Shown: piece by piece, positions 60,280 to 64,000 of the stretch
How positions within the stretch are numbered: the first letter of the stretch is position 1
Layout: the number at the start of each line of letters is the position of its first letter
Assembly (NCBI RefSeq): GCF_016918505.1
Contig: NZ_JAFFPZ010000003.1
Span: 174,689-238,688 of the forward strand
DNA: 64,000 nt
Source: Desulforhopalus vacuolatus
GTDB taxonomy: Bacteria; Desulfobacterota; Desulfobulbia; Desulfobulbales; Desulfocapsaceae
Direction of reading: 5' to 3'
Notes under the pieces: model-generated
Databases searched by the model: none
The model's input: only the letters and a program-made list of their open reading frames with translations
Told to the model about the DNA's origin: nothing
Translations under genes and position numbers: made by a program

Positions 60280-63200
60280 ATGTCTACGCTTATTATTGTT
60301 GATGACAAGGTTGAAAATTATGAATCCCTGCTTCCCGGTCTTCCTGAAGACGCCGAAGTGTTGTTTATTGATTCAACAGATAACGGGGTAGAACAGATTG
60401 CTGACTATCTGGAAGATCGAGAAGGATATGACGCCTTGCATGTCATTTCGCATGGCAGCAGCGGGAATCTTTACCTTGGCAGAGACGTCGTTGACATTGA
60501 AAGCATGCAGGCACAAAAGGATGTATGGATCAAAATTGGCCAGAGTCTTAACGAGACCGGAGACATTTTTTTATACGGATGCAATGTGGCGGAAGGGGAA
60601 AAAGGGGAAACGTTTATCCAGCAATTGGCAGAATTTTCCTCTGCGGATGTGGCTGCCTCCACCAACTCCACAGGCAGCGGCATGCCAGAGAACGATTGGG
60701 TACTGGAAGCCAGTACAGGAAGCATCGAAACATCAGATTCCCTCAATATACTGGAAACAAGCTGGCAAGGTTCTCTATCCTGGTACAACACGCTTGAAAG
60801 TGTCTCGTTGAGCAATCTCATCACTGACGCATTAACAGATAGTATCTTTAATTTTCAGGAAGTTTTTAATCTGCTGGAAACAGCAGTTGAAGATGGAATC
60901 ACGGCTTTTGAGTTCAGTGATCTTCAGACATTCTATGATAATTCCATCAGTTTATTTTCAAATGACTACGTGAGGTATATCACAGATGCAGTGATTAACG
61001 GCAACCCCGCCAATGCGACATGGTGGGGAGGGACGTCATCAAGTTCTTCGACGATCACTATCGGCAATCTTTCTACTGGTTCCTCTGAATATGTTGGTGA
61101 AAGCTTGATCAACGAATGGTTCGAGGGCCTTGATCTTCCCATGCCGCTTGACGAAGATGGGAATACATACTCCTATGGAACAGTAACCGGCGACTTATTC
61201 GTTGATGGAGTAGCTGCTTCCGATGTTAACCAGGGGTATCTGGGGGATTGCTATTTTGTCGCATCCATGGGGGCTATCGCAGAATCACAACCACAATATA
61301 TAGATCAGGCTTTTACTGAAAACTACAATGGAACCTATGGCGTTAGATTTTTTTACGAGGGTGAACCAATATACACAACGGTAAATGCAAGTATTCCTAT
61401 ATACGATAGTGCCTACAATTATAGTAGTGATTTTGTCTTTTGCGGCAATAATTCAGGTGAATTGAGCGGTGAATCCTGGGCATCACTTATGGAAAAGGCC
61501 TACGTTCAGGCAAATGCACAATATAATTTACACTTGCCGTCGGATGATATGAGTAATGATTACAGTGTTATCAGCAGTGGCTCTGCATATGTTATATCAC
61601 AAATTACGAATCTTGAATATCAGGATTATGTTTCTGGTCCTGGTCATTATTCGAATGTTTTTACTGGTTCTGATTATGATACTTCGACATTTAAAGGCGT
61701 CCTCATCGATGCATTGGACGCGGGTGCAATTGTCTTCCTTGATAGTAATGTGGATACTTCTCGTGATGGAAAAGATGAACTTGTGTCCAATCATGCCTTT
61801 ATGGTCTTGGGCTACAACAGCACCCAGGACACATTCACGATTCGCAATCCCTGGGGGGGGAATGACGATGATAATAATCAGGACTATTGGACAGAATTTC
61901 AGTCCCCTATTGAAGACTTCTGGAGTTCATCAGAGTATAAGTCCTGGGTCTCAATTTCTGATATTCCAACGGAGGACACAGCCCCGATTTTGACCGGTTT
62001 CACTCCAACTGACAACGCCACTGACGTCGAGGTAGACAGCAATATTACGCTGACCTTTAGTGAAGCGGTACAGGCGGGCACAGGCAACATCCTTATCTAC
62101 AATGACGACGGCACGCTGGCCCGGAGCGTTGTGGTTACCGATGGCCAGGTCAGCTTTTCGAACGGTACCGTCACCATCAACCCCACTGTTGATCTGAGTT
62201 CCAGCAGCAGCTACTACGTCAACCTTGCTGCTGGAGTGATCACTGACATGACCGGCAACGACTTTGCTGGCATTAGCGGTTCAGATACGTATAACTTCAC
62301 CACGATAGACAACGCAGCCCCGATTTTAACCAGTCTCACTCCAAACGACAACGCCACTGACGTCGGGGTAAACAGCAATATTACGCTGACCTTTAGTGAA
62401 GCGGTACAGGCGGGCGCAGGCAACATCCTTATCTACAATGACGACGGCACGCTGGCCCGGAGCGTTGCGGTTACCGATGGCCAGGTCAGCTTTTCGAACG
62501 GTACCGTCACCATCAACCCCACTGTTGATCTGAGTTCCAGCAGCAGCTACTACGTTAACCTCGCTGCTGGAGTGATCACCGACATGAGCGGCAACGACTT
62601 TGCTGGCATTAGCGGTTCAGATACGTATAACTTCACCACGATAGACAACGCAGCCCCGATTTTAACCAGTCTCACTCCAACCGACAACGCCACTGACGTC
62701 GGGGTAAACAGCAATATTACGCTGACCTTTAGTGAAGAGGTACAGGCAGGCGCAGGCAACATCCTTATCTACAATGACGACGGCACGCTGGCCCGGAGCG
62801 TTGTGGTTACCGATGGCCAGGTCAGCTTTTCGAACGGTACCGTCACCATCAACCCCACTGTTGATCTGAGTTCCAGCAGCAGCTACTACGTCAACCTTGC
62901 TGCTGGAGTGATCACTGACATGACCGGCAACGACTTTGCTGGCATTAGCGGTTCAGATACGTATAACTTCACCACGATAGACAACGCAGCCCCGATTTTA
63001 ACCAGTCTCACTCCAAACGACAACGCCACTGACGTCGGGGTAAACAGCAATATTACGCTGACCTTTAGTGAAGCGGTACAGGCGGGCACAGGCAACATCC
63101 TTATCTACAATGACGACGGCACGCTGGCCCGGAGCGTTGCGGTTACCGATGGCCAGGTCACCTTTTCGAACGGTACCGTCACCATCAACCCCACTGTTGA

Positions 63201-64000
63201 TCTGAGTTCCAGCAGCAGCTACTACGTTAACCTCGCTGCTGGAGTGATCACTGACATGACCGGCAACGACTTTGCTGGCATTAGCGGTTCAGATACGTAT
63301 AACTTCACCACGTCTGAAGGCTATGATATAATTAACGGGACCACCGTCAATGGTGGTGATGCAGGTGACTCTCGAACGGGAGCCACTGCGGTTTCACTGG
63401 ACAGTAATGGAGATGCCAGCATTACAGGTTATGCTGGGGAAAATGATTTTTATACGTTTGTCGCGCAACACCCTGGCACCGCGACCATTGATTTAACGGG
63501 ATTGAGTTCAGATGTTGATTTAAGGTTATTGAGCAGCTCTGGATCACGGTTGGATTCCTCCTCTTCGCATTCCTCATATTCGGGTGGAAGTTCCAATGAA
63601 TCGGTATCCTATAATCTTACCTCAGGAGAGACCTATTACGTGAAGGTCGATCCTTATGGCAACAATACCTCAGATTATAATCTGAGTATCAATACAGTCG
63701 CTGCTGTTAATGATATAGTTAACGGTACCACTATCAGTGGTGGTGATGCGGGTAACTCTCGAACGGGAGCCGCTGCGGTTTCACTGGACAGTAATGGAGA
63801 TGCCAGTATTACAGGTTATGCTGGTGATAATGATTTTTATACGTTTGTCGCGCAAAACCCTGGCACCGCGACCATTAATTTAACGGGATTGAGTTCAGAT
63901 ATTGATTTAAGGTTATTGAACAGCTCTGGATCACGGTTGGATTCCTCCTCTTCGAGTGGAAGTTCCAATGAATCGGTATCCTATAATCTTATCTCAGGAG
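60280..64000 (+). CDS. Very large DUF4347 / calpain-like protease / Big_5-repeat protein (3' end outside window)
   Basis: An uninterrupted frame of at least 1,240 residues from ATG 60280 (after AGAGGTTAT) to the window end. Residues about 4-165 form a DUF4347 domain (DALHVISHGSSGNLYLG, FLYGCNVAEGEKG), often found at the start of large secreted or adhesin-like proteins. A calpain-type (C2) protease domain follows (about 270-560): Cys324 in NQGYLGDCYFVASM, His505 in SNHAFMVLGY, Asn523 in IRNPWG, so the triad is complete. Four Big_5/SbsA-like repeats of 112 residues (568-1015) and two PPC-like repeats (from about 1015) follow. No classic signal peptide is seen, as with other DUF4347 proteins thought to use type I secretion; that route is an inference, since no C-terminus is available. 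Confidence 0.88.
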   Translation, partial: MSTLIIVDDKVENYESLLPGLPEDAEVLFIDSTDNGVEQIADYLEDREGYDALHVISHGSSGNLYLGRDVVDIESMQAQKDVWIKIGQSLNETGDIFLYGCNVAEGEKGETFIQQLAEFSSADVAASTNSTGSGMPENDWVLEASTGSIETSDSLNILETSWQGSLSWYNTLESVSLSNLITDALTDSIFNFQEVFNLLETAVEDGITAFEFSDLQTFYDNSISLFSNDYVRYITDAVINGNPANATWWGGTSSSSSTITIGNLSTGSSEYVGESLINEWFEGLDLPMPLDEDGNTYSYGTVTGDLFVDGVAASDVNQGYLGDCYFVASMGAIAESQPQYIDQAFTENYNGTYGVRFFYEGEPIYTTVNASIPIYDSAYNYSSDFVFCGNNSGELSGESWASLMEKAYVQANAQYNLHLPSDDMSNDYSVISSGSAYVISQITNLEYQDYVSGPGHYSNVFTGSDYDTSTFKGVLIDALDAGAIVFLDSNVDTSRDGKDELVSNHAFMVLGYNSTQDTFTIRNPWGGNDDDNNQDYWTEFQSPIEDFWSSSEYKSWVSISDIPTEDTAPILTGFTPTDNATDVEVDSNITLTFSEAVQAGTGNILIYNDDGTLARSVVVTDGQVSFSNGTVTINPTVDLSSSSSYYVNLAAGVITDMTGNDFAGISGSDTYNFTTIDNAAPILTSLTPNDNATDVGVNSNITLTFSEAVQAGAGNILIYNDDGTLARSVAVTDGQVSFSNGTVTINPTVDLSSSSSYYVNLAAGVITDMSGNDFAGISGSDTYNFTTIDNAAPILTSLTPTDNATDVGVNSNITLTFSEEVQAGAGNILIYNDDGTLARSVVVTDGQVSFSNGTVTINPTVDLSSSSSYYVNLAAGVITDMTGNDFAGISGSDTYNFTTIDNAAPILTSLTPNDNATDVGVNSNITLTFSEAVQAGTGNILIYNDDGTLARSVAVTDGQVTFSNGTVTINPTVDLSSSSSYYVNLAAGVITDMTGNDFAGISGSDTYNFTTSEGYDIINGTTVNGGDAGDSRTGATAVSLDSNGDASITGYAGENDFYTFVAQHPGTATIDLTGLSSDVDLRLLSSSGSRLDSSSSHSSYSGGSSNESVSYNLTSGETYYVKVDPYGNNTSDYNLSINTVAAVNDIVNGTTISGGDAGNSRTGAAAVSLDSNGDASITGYAGDNDFYTFVAQNPGTATINLTGLSSDIDLRLLNSSGSRLDSSSSSGSSNESVSYNLISG
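61981..63312 (+). repeat. Four tandem 336-bp repeats inside the calpain-like gene
   Basis: Units start at 61981, 62317, 62653 and 62989, exactly 336 bases apart, each encoding APILTxxTPxDNATDV... to ...SDTYNFTT (112 residues). Units differ at only a handful of bases, mostly silent or conservative, so they have been homogenised recently. Confidence 0.93.
63319..64000 (+). repeat. PPC-like tandem repeats, second set
   Basis: Two units of about 387 bases start at 63319 and 63706, each with ING/VNGTT...GGDAG.SRTGA.AVSLDSN, a strand-rich core with ENDFYTFVAQ and DVDLRLLSSSG, and ESVSYNLTSGETYYVKV. The pattern is that of bacterial pre-peptidase C-terminal domains. The second unit lacks 12 bases or so in its Ser tract and runs off the window. 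Confidence 0.82.

Noticed and set aside
61981..63312. Repeated minus-strand open frames of 63-70 codons
   Set aside because: They recur at exactly 336-base spacing because they are antisense shadows of the Big_5-type repeats.

Overview
The window looks like the chromosome of a sulfate-reducer-like Desulfobacterota, most plausibly Desulfobulbales. This rests on gene content (a DVU0298-like protein, a TcuAB/TctABC tricarboxylate locus, a eukaryote-type NADP isocitrate dehydrogenase, AcnB) and on the very high load of short dispersed repeats. The assignment is an inference; no marker gene such as rRNA is present.

Left part, 1-20.1 kb (metabolism). Riboflavin synthase and the RibF kinase/FAD synthetase lie on the minus strand with two TPR proteins and a HEAT-like protein. 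A tRNA-Leu(CAG) follows with its own promoter and terminator. A tricarboxylate-use locus comes next: acnB and tcuBA (minus), then icd, a PrpR-type sigma-54 activator and tctA-tctC-tctB-tctC (plus). Together these genes would import citrate or tricarballylate, oxidise tricarballylate to cis-aconitate, and carry it through isocitrate to 2-oxoglutarate. A sigma-54-like promoter and GAAAC/GTTTC palindromes suggest control by the local activator.

Centre, 20.6-35.8 kb (the most unusual part). A minus-strand block encodes a two-module non-ribosomal peptide synthetase ending in a reductive release domain and a C-terminal cyclic-nucleotide-binding-like domain, a MATE exporter with a C-terminal RsbW-like ATPase domain, a PaaK-like adenylating enzyme, an NMT1-type binding protein, and an RsbU/RsbV/RsbW-like phosphatase, STAS protein and kinase. 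No sigma factor gene is present. The combination suggests a small-molecule aldehyde or alcohol that is made, exported and controlled by a partner-switching relay.

36.3-47.1 kb: a type 1 BREX phage-defence locus (brxA, brxB, brxC, pglX) with two exported-protein genes inserted between brxB and brxC. It is bracketed by direct copies of one repeat. pglZ and brxL are not seen anywhere in the window.

47.3-59.2 kb: a decayed integron-like cassette array. Minus-strand cassettes are separated by attC-like sites and lead away from a relic of an integron-integrase-like N-terminus on the plus strand. Cassettes include a putAbiC-like abortive-infection protein and a PD-(D/E)XK nuclease-like protein. The array has been invaded by three REP-associated (RAYT) transposase elements, fragments of an IS91-like element, a group II intron 3' end and a CTAG-flanked MITE.

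59.2-64 kb: an open reading frame fusing half an IS30 transposase to the C-terminal half of a polyphosphate kinase 2, then the start of a very large protein (running off the window) with DUF4347, a calpain-like protease domain, four nearly identical Big_5-type repeats and PPC-type repeats.

Several dispersed repeat families fill the intergenic gaps throughout. The main one has inverted ends around ATACCATTTACATTTTGTAT and a variable GTCTCCC tandem tract, and one copy appears to supply the stop codon of acnB.
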